Source: Larix kaempferi (taxonomy: Eukaryota > Streptophyta > Pinopsida > Pinales > Pinaceae). Taken from it: DNA of 64,000 nucleotides. Location of the stretch: contig BSBM01000602.1 in assembly GCA_027924585.1 (NCBI GenBank), positions 4,525,501 to 4,589,500 on the forward strand, in the 5' to 3' direction. A program made the translations under genes and the position numbers. Positions within the stretch are counted from its first letter, which is position 1; each line of letters begins with the position of its first letter. The notes under the pieces are model-generated. The model saw nothing but the letters and a program-made list of their open reading frames with translations. It ran no database searches and was not told where the DNA came from. Below, one piece after another: positions 31,621 through 44,323 of this stretch.

Positions 31621-34600
31621 TCTAACTGTGTATGAATGCCATGGATATATCTATTTTTACCTTTTGCTTAATTAATTGTTATGTGATTGTTTATATGCAT
31701 GAAATTGTTTGACATTCTTTATGTGTGTTTCCCGTTTAGAATTGCCTGTAAATGATTAACTTTTGCATATTTTAATTTTGGGCGACCATATTGTTTATCA
31801 TTCTTTTGTAAATTGATAATGAGAATTATGTAAAATGAAATTGGGTGTCATTGATGATTTGAATAAGCTACTTGAGTACCCCGTGGTCTCTATGGTCAAC
31901 TGAGACTGCCGAGTATTTGACAATGGCTAACGAGGTGTGATATTTGTACCCTATGGAATGGATTAATATGATTTACTTACAGAGCCCATGAATATTGTTG
32001 CCTTCAGACTATTCAAATCATAATCACCCATAAGACAAAAAATGTTGCAATTGTACAGGCTTGACTATAATTGACATGTGGTGTAGCAAGGCCAACTAAT
32101 TTATAATAATCATATGCCATTGAAAGGATCCCATCATGACTGTATTGGTTCACATATTATTTATCCTCCTCATATCGTACACAAAGCTCATCCTCCCCAC
32201 CTTTTTTCTCTAATTGTTCTTAATAGGAGCCTAAAACTATAGAATTAGGTATCACATGAATTTGCACATGAACACTTGGTTCCTAACTTGGTTGAACTCT
32301 TGAAATCTAGACATTGGGAAAATGAGATGCGACAAGTGTCGTTCACTTATAAGGAGAATACAAACTGTTTTTAAAAATTGGCCTCTCAAGAAAATAGTGC
32401 GCATTCCCTATTATGTTGGAGAGATCCTTGAGTGACTACCACCCTCCATTTAGATCTCTCAAAGGTAATTTTAGATCCCCTGGTGATGGGTGAAGTGTCC
32501 ACTTGAAATGTTAGGAAATTTTCTAAACTCTTAACACAATTTGTATTCCAAAAGTCTCACTACACTATGATGAATTGTGAAAATATTCATACTCAAAGCT
32601 ATTTATATTTTGTTTGCTCGTAACGATACTCCTATACATGCTTCCTTTCAGAGTTATAACAATTATGCTTAATATATACCTAATAAAGACCCCAATTTTA
32701 GCTCAAGTCTCTACATTTCTCTAGATTTGCTCAAAGTGGCTAAATTCCTCCAAGTTTATCTCTACAATGTGAAAATTTCCCGTTATAGATCTAAATCACA
32801 AATTTGAGGGTAAACTACCCCAATGATACTTTTGTTGATTCAAATACCTTTAGAGTAAAAAAGGAGAAAACATGGCATTTTAAAGTGTGAATTATGATAA
32901 TGTGGCAACCTTGATTATATAATAATGCGAAGGTGTATTATGTGGTTGTCTTTGTAGATGATATTGGATTGAAGTCCTTAATGAATATGATGGAACAAAT
33001 ACCCTTCATTCATGACTTTGCAAGCAAAGGGCTTATAGGTGTATAGCTATATTATAAAATCAACCAAAATCTTGTAAGAAGCCCCGTCTGCTTGGTTTCT
33101 ACAACCAAAAGTATTGAGTGCACGGGTTAATGCTAGACCATAGTGAACATCAATGTCGTTAACAGATTAGGACAAAATTAGTTTTTTTAGTGATCTAACT
33201 AGTGACATGATGTGGCATGTGAAATGAAGGTAGCAATCAATATCATGTTGCGATAAGAAAAATATTCATCATAATATTATGCACATCCACATGAATGCAT
33301 GATGATGAATCATTCATCATCATGGGAAACAACCTTCGATGCATAATCATTCATTATGATATCTATGTTGATTCTATAACTTAGATGACATCATAGGTTA
33401 TCTACCATGTTTCGTATAATGAATGTAATTTATTTTCACCATGATGCATTCTGAACCATTACATTAATTTTTTAATATGAACATAATATTTACTATAAAA
33501 TTTACATATATAAAAAATGATATTGTCTTAATTTACAATGTGGTACACAGAAAACCCATTGAAGTGGGAAACCATGTTTAGGATATATATGTATGATCCC
33601 ACTTTTGATATTTTTATTCCTAAATTATTATAGAAAAGCTTCAGAAGGAAAGTTAGAATGCCCTTTGATGTAGGAATGGGAAATCATATTTAATGTAATT
33701 TTTTTTTTTATCATTTCAATGATAGATTAGTATAGATAGAAAAGCTTTACTGAGAAATCATATTTGTAAATTTTTTGCAATCTTTCAAATTGAACATCTA
33801 GGAAGATCTCATAATTTCTCGCACCTCCTTGCCCTCAAATTATGCTAAAATGTGTCCAAAACCCAGTAAAATCTCCTCCCTTTGCTTTATACATGTGTCT
33901 TTCTCTTTGCAAGCCAAATCCAAATAAAGGCCATATTTCACAAAGTGAAAAGCATCCCACCATGTTTACTCTTTTGCAACAACAATGCTTTGCAAGTGTT
34001 CATCGTTTTGTATTTGCCTCAACGCTCTCCATGACTGAACACAAAGATTCAATATTCTTAGGCCCAAGTTTTTCATGTAGTTTATTTGACTAAACAATCA
34101 TTATTAACGCCATCCTAAGGATTTACAAAAGGGAAATGGTAGTAGTTGTCACCACTAGAACATTTCAAGGGTTATGAAATCTCAGGATTTCATCAGAAGT
34201 GACAAGGATTTGAAATATTGCAACCATTTATTTATCTTTCCAATAAAACTCCACTGCAATTCTTTTATAAAGCTTCACAAACCCTATTAGAAAAAAAAAA
34301 GAAACTAAAACCTAAATGAATGCTTGAGAATTATTTAATAGAATGTTTGCATATACATCGACTTGTATGTCTATAGGAGGAAATGGAGCTTCAATTCATC
34401 ATTCTACCACACTACACAATTTGCATCCATGTCTTGCTAGGCTTTGCCAGTCACCATGTTACTTAAAGTGTTTCATTGTGGAATCAGACAAAGCTGATGC
34501 AACATGTTTGTGAAGGAAGCTACATGCTTAGGAATAGGGGATCACGTGATGAGGAGATGTGCTTGGGTGTTTCATCATCAAAGAAGCAAACTAGGGCGGT

Positions 34601-36300
34601 GCTAGACGTAGAAATACTATGGTAGTCAAATAGCTAGAAGGGTATTATATGATGGTGATATTTACAAACAGTGGGTTTTAATAGAGGTAGACAAACAATG
34701 AAATTTTGTAGAACCACCCCCTTAAAAAATGCCTTCGACATAATTAAATAAGGGAAAGTTACAAAGCAATTAGACTCATCTCTAATTGTTTGAAACACAT
34801 AAATAATTCAAATTTGTAAGCTCTCACAAATATAACAATTTAATTGTAAAAAAAATTAAATTTAAAATTATCATGTCAATATTTTTAACCACTTTAAAAA
34901 TTAGTTTTTCATGTTTTAAAAATTCAAAAATATTTTATTGTTTAAAAAAATAAAATCGTTTAAAGAAAAATTAACAAATTTTAGAAAATGTGAACAAATT
35001 ATTATAAAGTCAGCTACCTATTTATTGCAATGCTAAAGCTCGAATTATTTACTTGGTTTGTTAACGATTGAGGTTGATAATATTATAATGTTGCTATAAT
35101 ACATGATGATATTTCTGGGAGTAGTTAGATAGCACAAGTGTACGGGCATCAACTGTCTCAATGTCAAATACACTTTATAATTGTTTATCATGTTCTCAGT
35201 GTCTTATTGGTTTTATTTATTTAGCACAAATGACCCCCGACCTAATCTACCATCAATGAATAACTGTGGATTATAATTCTCTTAGTACATCACTTCCAGT
35301 TGAAAAGATTGTAATTTTTTTCCCACATGGAATTGTTTTCTCCTCTTTTTTAATTATATTCAATGCTTTATACCTTGAATAATTAACATAAATCCATCTT
35401 AATCACCATTATGTCTAATCCTTAACATCTCTAACTGATTTAACCCTTAACACATGCAAGCCATAACCCATCAATGTCCCTGAATCCTTCGGACCCTAAT
35501 CCTTTGGCATTGTAAACCCACACCCATATAATAACACAATTTTATTATTTTAATTAACTAGTTTTCAATATGGTCACTAGATTGTATAAACAATTGCGTG
35601 TTCAATGAATTTCCTCACAATCATTTGATTCAAAGTCTAGCTTGATAAGTTCATTTTGCAACAACATGAATTTCATAAATATCTCAATGAAAACAAAATA
35701 TTTTTATTATAAGACTTTTGATGTGCACACATAAGTATTTCCTTTGTATTGTTTCTTGTGCAGAGCAATAAAAGTTATAGTTTAACATCAAGAAGTTCTA
35801 GTCCCCAAGTATGAGATCGAAATATTCTACTAGTTCATGCTCTGCTCAAGATGTAAGTCCATAATTATATAAATTAGGTTATAATATTTGGCTAATGATG
35901 GCATATGCTTATTATATACATATTCGAAGTCCAACTCCTACAATATCTCCCAATACTTCAACGCAATGGGTCAAAAAGAATGTATGGAAGTTGATAAATT
36001 AAGGTGTAGTTTATGAATTATGATTAGTTTTTTCATGATAACTAGTTATGTGACTAATATATCTATATATATGCACATGACTTACAAGAAACTAGTGACA
36101 CTTCCCTAAACTATGACCGTGATATAGTTTGTCCTAGGATTGGAAACAAGCGTTGAATGGTTTTAACTAGAAGACATAGCAATAAACTTCCATCAAGACC
36201 TAATATGCCTCAATATAAACTTTTTGGAAAAAATATGATATTCTATCTTCTAGTAAAGTAATGAATTCAAAGGTAAATGGAGATGATCCTTTGCATATTT
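31621..36300. other. Long stretch without recognisable genes
   Basis: AT-rich sequence with only short random frames on both strands. No transposon protein, RNA gene or long tandem array was seen. Confidence 0.45.
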
Positions 36301-36982
36301 ACTATGAAGCATCAATGGAATGTGGATTTTTCAACTGTACAAGACTCAAGAACATAGACAACATATTGTAAATGGAACATTATCATTGTGATGGACTCCT
36401 GGACTCCATATGAATGTTGGATCCCTTTGCCCCATCGTTGCTGCAAAACCCATAGGTCCCATGGAGCATGCATAGATTCATCCTTTCTTAAAGTCTCATC
36501 CAAGAAAACATGCATTGTAAGTCAACCAACTAATGATTCCATGGATCCTAAAGATTCCTTAGATTTTGAGAGTGAAAATGGTGGTCGGGTCATTGGGAGG
36601 GGAAAATATACGAGAATACAAATATTATCCAAGCCTTTTACCAATCAATCAATACCTTTGGAAAATGTTTGTAATACAAAACTCCCAAACAACCTAGTGC
36701 CACCATATAAGAGTCATATAGTAAATCCATATATGGTGGTTGGCCTACATCTAGGTGCTTCTTTCATTTTCTCATAATGTGACTACAGTTTGATGGTTGT
36801 CCCTTCTAAAATCAAATGAACAAACTTAGGCTTATATATCATGTCAAATGTGCACATTTCTCACTAGGGAGAGGTTACATTACTACATTTTTGTGAAGCT
36901 CATTATAGACGAAAAGATTATGGCAAAATGGCATCATTCAAACATTCTACGTCAAAGTATAAAATGCTCTTGAATCATTGGG

Positions 36983-37535
36983 AAACGTAAAGGATTATGT
37001 ATACATGGATGGTTGTCCACACATACATGGGAACATTACATGATTTATTAATTCAAACAAATAATGAAAAAATGAAAATTATATGTGTTGAGACAATTAA
37101 TGACAATGGAAAGTTCATTTCTAGGTTTGCAAAATTAAATATTAGTGTTTATGCAATTCAAAATTTGTTTATTGGAGATGAGTTGTTATTGGACTATAGG
37201 TTTTCTAGGTTTATACTTAATAAAAAAACAAAAAGAAACAATCAATTACCTTAGAGGTTCTAATGCAAAGGCAACATAATGATATTCTATATGAAAAAAT
37301 GAAAATTATATATGTGTTGAGACAATTAATGACAATGGAAGGTTCATTTCTAGGTTTGCAAAATTATATGTTTGCATTTCTGCATTTCAAAAATTTTCTT
37401 GTCGGAGATGAGTTGTTATTGGACTACAGGTTTTCTAGGTTTTTACCTAATAAAAAAACAAATAGAAACAATCAACCTTCCCTTAGAGGTTTTAATGCGA
37501 TGAAAGAAGAATGCAACATAATGTTATTCTATAAA
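36983..37535 (+). pseudogene. SET-domain (histone lysine methyltransferase type) remnant, C-terminal part
   Basis: From 36983 the frame gives KDYVYMDGCPHIHGNIT-stop-FINSNK. This resembles the NIARFINHS core of SET domains; the stop TGA at 37041-37043 sits where Arg is expected. After a frameshift, 37064-37254 gives ICVETINDNGKFISRFAKLNI and FIGDELLLDYRFSRF, like the FAxRDIxxGEELxxDY(R/K)F end of SET. The Tyr of DYRF is the conserved SET Tyr. This C-terminal segment is tandemly repeated at 37291-37535. No pre-SET or post-SET cysteines were seen. If real, it is a dead gene fragment beside, or carried by, the CACTA element. The identification rests on short motifs. Confidence 0.45.
37064..37533 (+). 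repeat. 227-bp tandem duplication of SET C-terminal segment
   Basis: Copies start at 37064 and 37291 ('atgaaaaaatgaaaattatat...gttgagacaattaatgacaatgga') and run to 'accttagaggtt.taatgc'. They differ by point changes and small indels. Confidence 0.85.
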
Positions 37536-38120
37536 TTTCAACAATAAGAGTTTGTAATGATGGAATATTGAAAGACTTAGATATTTCTTCTAAAATGTTT
37601 ATGGTTTAAAATGATTTATGGGCAACATTCTCATGGAGCAATATTCAAATTAGTTATGGCATTGAATGTAATTTTGTCTATTGTATTGAACATGATACAT
37701 ACAATGTATGTTTCTTCATATGGTATCCTTTTTTACAATGAAAATTATATAAGCAATGATAATATCATTATATGTATTTTATTTTGATACAAGCTATGAT
37801 GAACATGTTACTATTGCACCTCTTCCATTTCATCGCATTATAATTGCTTCTTAGAGGGAGAAGGGCATATATGAAAAGTGTTCCCTAGGAAGATGTAATG
37901 AATTTTTTAATGCGTCTCCTTGATAGTGTTGACTTCCTAAATTAAATATTATTATGTATGATAACAAGAGTTCAAATGGCACCAATATATATGAAAAATA
38001 TGAGAAGACCATGTTCATATGAATAATGGAGATGACATCATACACTACCACATTACAAACCAAATGTTACATGATGCTTTTGAGAGTGAATTCATTCATG
38101 TAGTTGATGAACATGAAGAA

Positions 38121-38228
38121 GATATTGATGAAGGTGTTCTAGAACAAGATATTGAACAATAGAATTTGGTGCAAGATATTGATGAAGGTGTTCTAGAACA
38201 AGATATTGAACAATAGAATTTGGTGCAA
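38121..38228 (+). repeat. 2 x 54-bp tandem duplication
   Basis: Identical units 38121-38174 and 38175-38228 (gatattgatgaaggtgttctag...) encode an acidic DIDEGVLEQDIEQ segment in the N-terminal part of the CACTA protein. The perfect match implies a recent event. Confidence 0.9.
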
Positions 38229-40358
38229 GCTACACAAACACCCCTTTTAACAATGGACAACTTTAAGTTGACTACTATAATGATTTATAACTTGAAGGAA
38301 ACATATGGATGGTTAGACAATAGCTCTACATATTTGTTGAGGTATAAAATGTTGTATACTTTATTTTAGTATAGCGTGCTTTATGAGTTATTTAATCTTG
38401 TCATCTTTTTAATTCTTAGTTAGCTTTAATTAGTTTGTTGTAGGATAAATTGTTTCCATTGAACAATGTACTTCTTTATACATTTAAAGAAGATAGAATT
38501 TTTTTTGATTAGTTTGGGTGTTGATTACACATATATCATGCATGTCAATAAGATTATATAATATATAAAGAATGACATAAGATTGCATCATATATAAAGA
38601 ATGACATAAAGTCAAGTCCATGTGTCCAAAATGCAAAACAAGTTGTCACCACACTAATGTGAGGGGAAAAACTGTCCTGAAAGGTATTAGGTCACTTATC
38701 CATAATTTCAAGATTGTAACACATGTTTGGTTGTATATATTTAGTTGAATGTATGGATTGGTATGCAAATAATAGGAGTGGAGAAGATATGCTGCATATT
38801 TCTACAGAATTTAAGGCAATGAATCACATAAAGAACACCTGGCCTGGAAAACTTAAATGCAAGGAACAAATTGCAAGACTTGGCTTAGTGAAGGATTGAG
38901 TGAACCCATTAATTCTCTTTTCATTCTACAAATTTTCCCATTGTTTTACTAAATTATAATATCCCTCCTTAGATGGTTGTGCGAGAAGAACATTTGATGT
39001 TGTCTTTTATTGTTCCTAGAAAGCATCGAGTTAGAGAGATGGACATTTATTTGGAATTGTTGAGAGAGGAAACATTGCTCTTATGGAATGAAATTTAGAC
39101 GTATGATATTTCACAACCTATACATGAAAGGTCATTTATGATGTCTAGTGTGAGTTTTTGGACAATCCATGAATTTGTATGGTTTAGAGTATGCTAAGAT
39201 ATAACCTCTCTTTTGGAATAATTTAAATCATTTTATTAGTTATAAGGCATTGGCGTTCTTCAATAAAAGATGCATCATGTCTATTTTTCTTACTTTTGTG
39301 GTCTAGGACTAAGGATGTAAGGCTTATTTTCTTTACCATGTCGAGGCAAGACCCTGTCCTCATATCATGATGCTAATACTCAATCTTGCATTGAATCGGT
39401 TTGGGAGGATATGTTCAATCACAATACCAATTGATATTGACAACAATACTTTAAAATTCTTTTTGATTACATGCCAAAACATATGTACATGGCTTCCAAA
39501 CTCTAGGATCTTCAATATTGGAGAGAACCTAAGGTGAAACATTTATTTGATCCAATGCACATGTTTAAGAATTTGTAAGATGCCCTTTGGAAACATCTTT
39601 CTTCCACTAATAAAGATACAAATGCATTTAGAAGATATCTGGTTGTGCCAAAGTCAAAGAAATATCTATGAGAAAAAGAACTAATGTGGATTGCTAAATA
39701 AATTATAGTGCTACATCAATATTCTCTAAAAATGATTTAGAGCCTATGAAGAGTGTAATTTTACAATTAGAACATCCACATGATATGTTTCTTCATTAAG
39801 AAAATCATTCATTGTTGATGGTTAGTTGATGAGTCTCAAGACACATAATTTGTTAAAGGTACATATTACTAGTGCATGATTTTGATATAAATTAGTCTAG
39901 AATTCTTAATCAAACACTTGTAATATTACGACCATATTCTAGTAAATTTGACGATGCATATATTCAACATATCTATCTAATAGTTATATGTGGATCACTA
40001 TTCTCATACAAGATTTAATTCGTCTTGTTAGATGCTTATCTACATTTGTAAGGTTGTTTTCCCATATTTTCTATATGAACCATAAATCTACCTTCATTGA
40101 TATGTATTGTCAAAATATCAAGTAATGTAGTGACAACCTTTTATAAAAAATTAGTAAATAGTAACTGGAGTTGTCTTGACTTTAGGAAAATCACATCCGA
40201 AAACATACAAGTCATGAAAATTCATAGATGACATAATGAAATAGTGAAAATTGTTTGTATTTTTGAGAAAGAGTTGCCTACAAGTTTTATGGATACTCGG
40301 ATCTATCTTTTGGTACATTTGATCAAAGATATTCAATAAGTTGGTGTGATGAGTTGTA

Positions 40359-40663
40359 GATGGATGTTTTTCTTAAGGAGGTACATGAAAATACTCAGGG
40401 GGTTTGTAAGGCAATGAGCACATCCTAAAGGACAACTTCGTTATGTGGAGGCATTCAAGAGATAATCAAGTTCAAGTTGGGCTATATGTCATTTAAATTT
40501 GTGATTTTTAGATGGATGTTTTTCTTAAGGAGGTACATGAAAACACTCAAGGGGTTTGTAAGACAATTAGCACATCCTAAAGGACAACTTCGTTATGTTG
40601 AGGCATTCAAGAGATACTCAAAGTTCAAGTTGGACCATATGTCATTTAAATTTATGATTTTTA
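40359..40663 (+). repeat. 152-bp tandem duplication in CACTA DUF4218-like region
   Basis: Copies begin at 40359 and 40511 with 'gatggatgtttttcttaaggaggtacatgaaaa' and end at 'tttatgattttta'. They duplicate the motif RWMFFLRRYMKTLKGF. Confidence 0.9.
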
Positions 40664-41010
40664 AATGTAAATGGTTTGATACTTTTGATAGATAGAGATA
40701 TGTTAGATATGACCTAGAATTTATATACATAGAGAAATGTCAACACCTCAAGCCAAATCACTTATGCTTCCAAAACATCGTGAACATGGTTTCTTCCATC
40801 CTTCATGAAAATTGTTGGTTTGTTATTCCATGTACACCTAGAGAAAAAGGGTTTTTAAAAATGTACCTAATGTAATTATTACATCGGGTAAAAAAAATAT
40901 GATGTAAATGTAAGTAGTGAAATAAATGTGGGTGAACAAGTAGAATTATATGTATAGTTTCATGAAGTGCCCCTCTTTCCTGGCATCAATAGGGGGACAA
41001 GAGAAGAATG

Positions 41011-41215
41011 CCCATTGCAAGATTGATTTAATTTTCTTCTCTTTAGTTTGTTTTACAACTATGTTTTTTAGTTAAGATAGTTTGTAAAGCTTTACACAAG
41101 CCAAGTAGTAGATCCCATTGCAAGATCGATTAAACTATTTTTCTTCTCTTTAGTTTGTTTTACAACTATGCTTTTTTGTTAAGAATGTTTGTAAATCTTT
41201 ACACAAGCCTAGTAT
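41011..41215 (+). repeat. ~103-bp tandem duplication beside copia E
   Basis: Units start with 'cccattgcaagat.gatt' at 41011 and 41114 and include 'cttctctttagtttgttttacaactatg' and 'aagc.ttacacaagcc.agta'. Copia E inserted next to this array; a third, partial copy of its end follows E at 44966. Confidence 0.75.
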
Positions 41216-41233
41216 GTGTTTTTGTTAAGATAA

Positions 41234-41889
41234 TGTTAGGATATTTTAATACTCCATCCTTGTCCTACCTAGCATTATTTATTTTTCCTAGTTGTTGATG
41301 ATGTCATTTGCTCCCTAGTGGTGTGCAAATGTTATCCAGAATCCATCTACCTCCTTTTGAGCCCTGGATGCATCATTTTAGGATCACTTCAGTCAGTTCC
41401 CTATTTTATAGGAACCAACTGAGTGTTCTAGTGCAGTCCACTTGAGTTAGCCGACTCTTGTGGGGGGTTAGAGCTCCGGATGCCACTAATTGTGGCCTCA
41501 TGCGCCCATTTCTGATTGACATGCATGACAAACTCACTATTGCGTCCTCCTTAGTCGGTTAATTAATTGTGACTTCAATTAGCTAAGTTTAGGTTCAGTT
41601 TAGTTGAGTTTGAGTCTTTCGGAGCATTCCAGTGGTGATAATCCCTATGCTAGACCAACTGAGGTTCGAATTCTCCTGAGTGATTCGAATTCTCTCTATT
41701 GTAACATCATTGTTGATTATACTGATTATTGGATAATGTGACATTATTCTGCTCCTATATGAGTTTTGTTGCATAATTATTTCTCTGCTCTTTTTCACTG
41801 CAGTTTTCACTCTTATTCAACTTTTTTGCTCATTCTTTCTCTGTGAGGTATACTCAACTCTTAGATCTGCTGTGACATAGAATTTCACA
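41234..41889 (+). repeat. 5' LTR of copia E
   Basis: Starts TGTTAGGATATTTTAATACTCC and ends GAATTTCACA, 656 bp. Confidence 0.9.
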
Positions 41890-41902
41890 TGGTATAAAAG
41901 CC
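41890..41902 (+). other. Primer-binding site of copia E
   Basis: TGGTATAAAAGCC directly follows the LTR, close to the initiator-Met tRNA complement TGGTATCAGAGC. Confidence 0.85.
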
Positions 41903-42233
41903 ATTGAGCGAATAGGTTGAGCAACTACTTTCGGTAGTGCACAAAAAGCCTTTGATTTCCACAGCAAATCTTGGTGCCATTGCATTGAATTCATTGGAGA
42001 AATCCAATGAGGTCTAGCCAGGTGTGAAGCATCCAGATAAAAATGCCTACTGTCCTAAAGTAGTGCGGAGTAGTATTCTACCTCCATTATTGAGAGTTTT
42101 TTGTAGGTTATTCAAATTTTTTGAGTACAACAACAGGTGCAATAGTTACAACAATTTTCTGCACTTGTACCAGTGTTTCTGCACTCAATTTGCTTAGCAG
42201 CAGTTTCACCGTGTATTCGCTCCAGTAGTTGTA

Positions 42234-43718
42234 ATGGACAATTCAAACTCTCCTCTCTCTCCCAGGATCCTGACACCCTTCAATTACCTTGATTGGAGGG
42301 CTGATATGTAGATGGTATTGCACAACAAATCATTGTACAGGGTGGCAATGGGGAAGGATCTCGAACCACAATCAGTTGTCGAGAAAACCAAGTATCTGAA
42401 TAGATTGGATGAAGCATTTGGTTTCATGTGTATTCATATTTTCAGAGATCTACTCTTCCACATCGAAGGATTGAAGACTCCAAGAGAGTTATGGTTGAAG
42501 TTAGAGACCCTCTTCGACAAACAAGATGAGCTAAGAGGCCATATTCTGAAAAATGAGTTGATTGCTCTTCAACCCAGCAGTTTCGAGACCATCCAATAAT
42601 TCTTTTAAAAATTCAAATCTCTGGTTATGCAATGTGGCATTGAGAAGAATGACAAGCAGTTGGTGCTATCCATTCTGAGCAAACTAGGTCCCGAGTTCTC
42701 CATCTTTGTCTCTACCTTCCATTCTAGGCGAATGTCAATCCATGGTTGGAAGATGCCCTCCTTTGATATTTTCACTGAATCTCTCATCCAAGAACAAGAT
42801 AAATTGATTTAGATGGGTGCCTTGATGGCCTCCAAAAATCAAGCTCTTTTGGCTGGAGAACCAAAAAGTGCAAATGAGAAGGGAAACCACAAAGGCAAGG
42901 ATAAGAGGCCATCTGAACCCAAGCAGAATGCCAAGTCAAGTCCATCAGAAGGAGCCTCTAGCTCCAAGGACAAACAAAAGGGATTTGAGAAATACAAGTG
43001 TTCCTATTGCAAGAAAGGAAACCACCCAGAGAGATCTTGCATGCAGAAGAAGATAGATAAGATGACCAGGCTTCTTGAACATCACAACATTGCCCTCCCA
43101 AAAGGTGCAAGAGAGACTGATTCTGGAATTGAGTTTGATGGTCATGGGAAATGCCATGCACCGAAGGCTAAATTTTCAAAATCACAAGCCCTTCTCATAG
43201 ATTCAAGAGCTTCCAACCACATGGTTGCCTCCAGAGATCTCAAATATGGTCCGATTATTCACATGGGAGACAACTCTTAGATCTCTGCTAAAGGGAAGGG
43301 AACAATACATATGGAGCACAATAAGTTAAAAAATGTTCTATTTGTGCATTCTTTGTTGGCAATTTTTTTGTCTGTATATCAGTTGACTCACATAGGTTCA
43401 CCAAAGAAAGTGGTTTTTGGTCCTGACACAGTTGAGATTGCAGAGATCTCTACTGGGAAGATTATAACGAAAGGGTTTGCAAACCATGCCTCCAAGGCAT
43501 ATGAATTCTCACATTTTTTGCCACACTGTCTTCATACCCCATCAGAATCTGATGAAGATAAGAGTGATATCTCTTTTAATGAAGATGATGATCAATATCT
43601 TGATGTTGAGAATAAAGTTCAAGGAGATTCAAATTCAGATCTAGATCTAGATCCAGATCCAACACATGCTCCCAATCCATGGCCACAATGCCAGTATGGG
43701 CTCACAAAGTCCTTGTAG
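42234..43718 (+). pseudogene. Copia E Gag-protease polyprotein
   Basis: The ATG at 42234 opens MDNSNSPLSPRILTPFNYL. One register holds all the way to 43718, interrupted by in-frame stops at 42309, 42597, 42606, 42810 and 43278. Gag motifs: TPRELWLKLETLFDKQDE, ENELIALQP-like (KNELIALQPSSFETI), VLSILSKLGPEFSIFV, a Lys-rich stretch and a zinc knuckle CSYCKKGNHPERSC. The protease motif is LLIDSRASNHMVAS, with Arg for the Gly of DSGAS. It continues through FLSVYQLTHIGSPKK and FANHASKAYEFSHFLP to an acidic linker (DSNSDLDLDPDPTHAP). No pre-integrase or integrase follows. The TAG at 42810 replaces the Gln seen in copia B. Confidence 0.85.
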
Positions 43719-44175
43719 CTGCTGGGAACACAGTTGGTGATCCATCTTACCATAGAACCACCAAATCTCAGTATCATGCAAAACTTGCACTATGTCATGC
43801 AGATTCACTTCTCTCAAAGAGGTGCTACATGATGGTGGGGTTTGATCCACAATCTCTTGGAGAAACTTTCCATGGGGGATCTACAACCAAACAACAATTT
43901 CGGTTGTTTGACAAAAGGTACTCAAAGGTTCATGATTTGGACCACAATGAGCCATTCGCTCCAATAGCAAGAAGGGTTCCCGAAAGACTTGTTTTGGCAA
44001 ATACAACTTCTACACAGTGGGAGGTACATCAGAGGAGCAAATACAGATCTAGCACCTCCATTGCTATCCTACATAGGAGCAACTTGCCAATATTTTTGCA
44101 AAAGCTTTCATTGAGGAAAGTTTTATCCTTCTCTGCTTAGTATGAAGGTTCTTTGAGTTCCCTAATGCTGTTCTT
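43719..44175 (+). pseudogene. Copia E remnant of linker, RT start and RNase H end
   Basis: The frame 43679-44140 gives KRCYMMVGFDPQSLGE (equivalent to ERCFLMIGFDPKKF in copia B). It then moves to EPFAPIARRVPERLVLA, the ETFAPVAKMDSIRLVLA motif of RT, and WEVHQ. At that point sequence jumps to RGANTDLAPPLLSYI and, in another frame, NIFAKAFIEESF, the last residues of RNase H. About 300 residues of RT/RNase H including the YxDD site are therefore deleted. Confidence 0.7.
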
Positions 44176-44323
44176 TTGAGGGGGGGTATTTCTTCCATGA
44201 GGTTTTTCCCCATTTCCTTGGTTCATGGACAGTTTTTTATTCATATCATTTATTTGATTGTATGGGTGACCTTTGGTCTTAGTAATCAGGGCCCAAGATG
44301 CAAATGTATGGATTAAGGGGGGG

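Larger units (their letters stand above)
37980..40880 (+). pseudogene. CACTA (En/Spm) TNP2-type transposase remnant
   Basis: Parts of a TNP2-like protein appear in order on the plus strand. At 38020-38280: HVHMNNGDDIIHYHITNQ, MLHDAF and an acidic region. At 38755-39180: WYANNRSGEDMLHISTEF, then LMLSFIVPRKHRVREMD, IYLELLREETLLLWNE, TYDISQPI and VSFWTIHEF, matching the conserved Transposase_21 core. At 39545-39670: LFDPMHMFKNL and ALWKHLS. At 40355-40660: CRWMFFLRRYMKTLKGF followed by AHPKGQLRYVEAFKR (DUF4218-like, duplicated). At 40664-40880: FKCKWFDT and WFVIPCTPREKG (DUF4216-like). Stops and frameshifts abound, and terminal CACTA repeats were not found. It could not make a transposase. Confidence 0.7.

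Noticed and set aside
33842-34093. 83-codon plus-strand frame with Cys and Ser
   Set aside because: No family resemblance, no neighbouring exons or signals; expected by chance in a 64-kb window.
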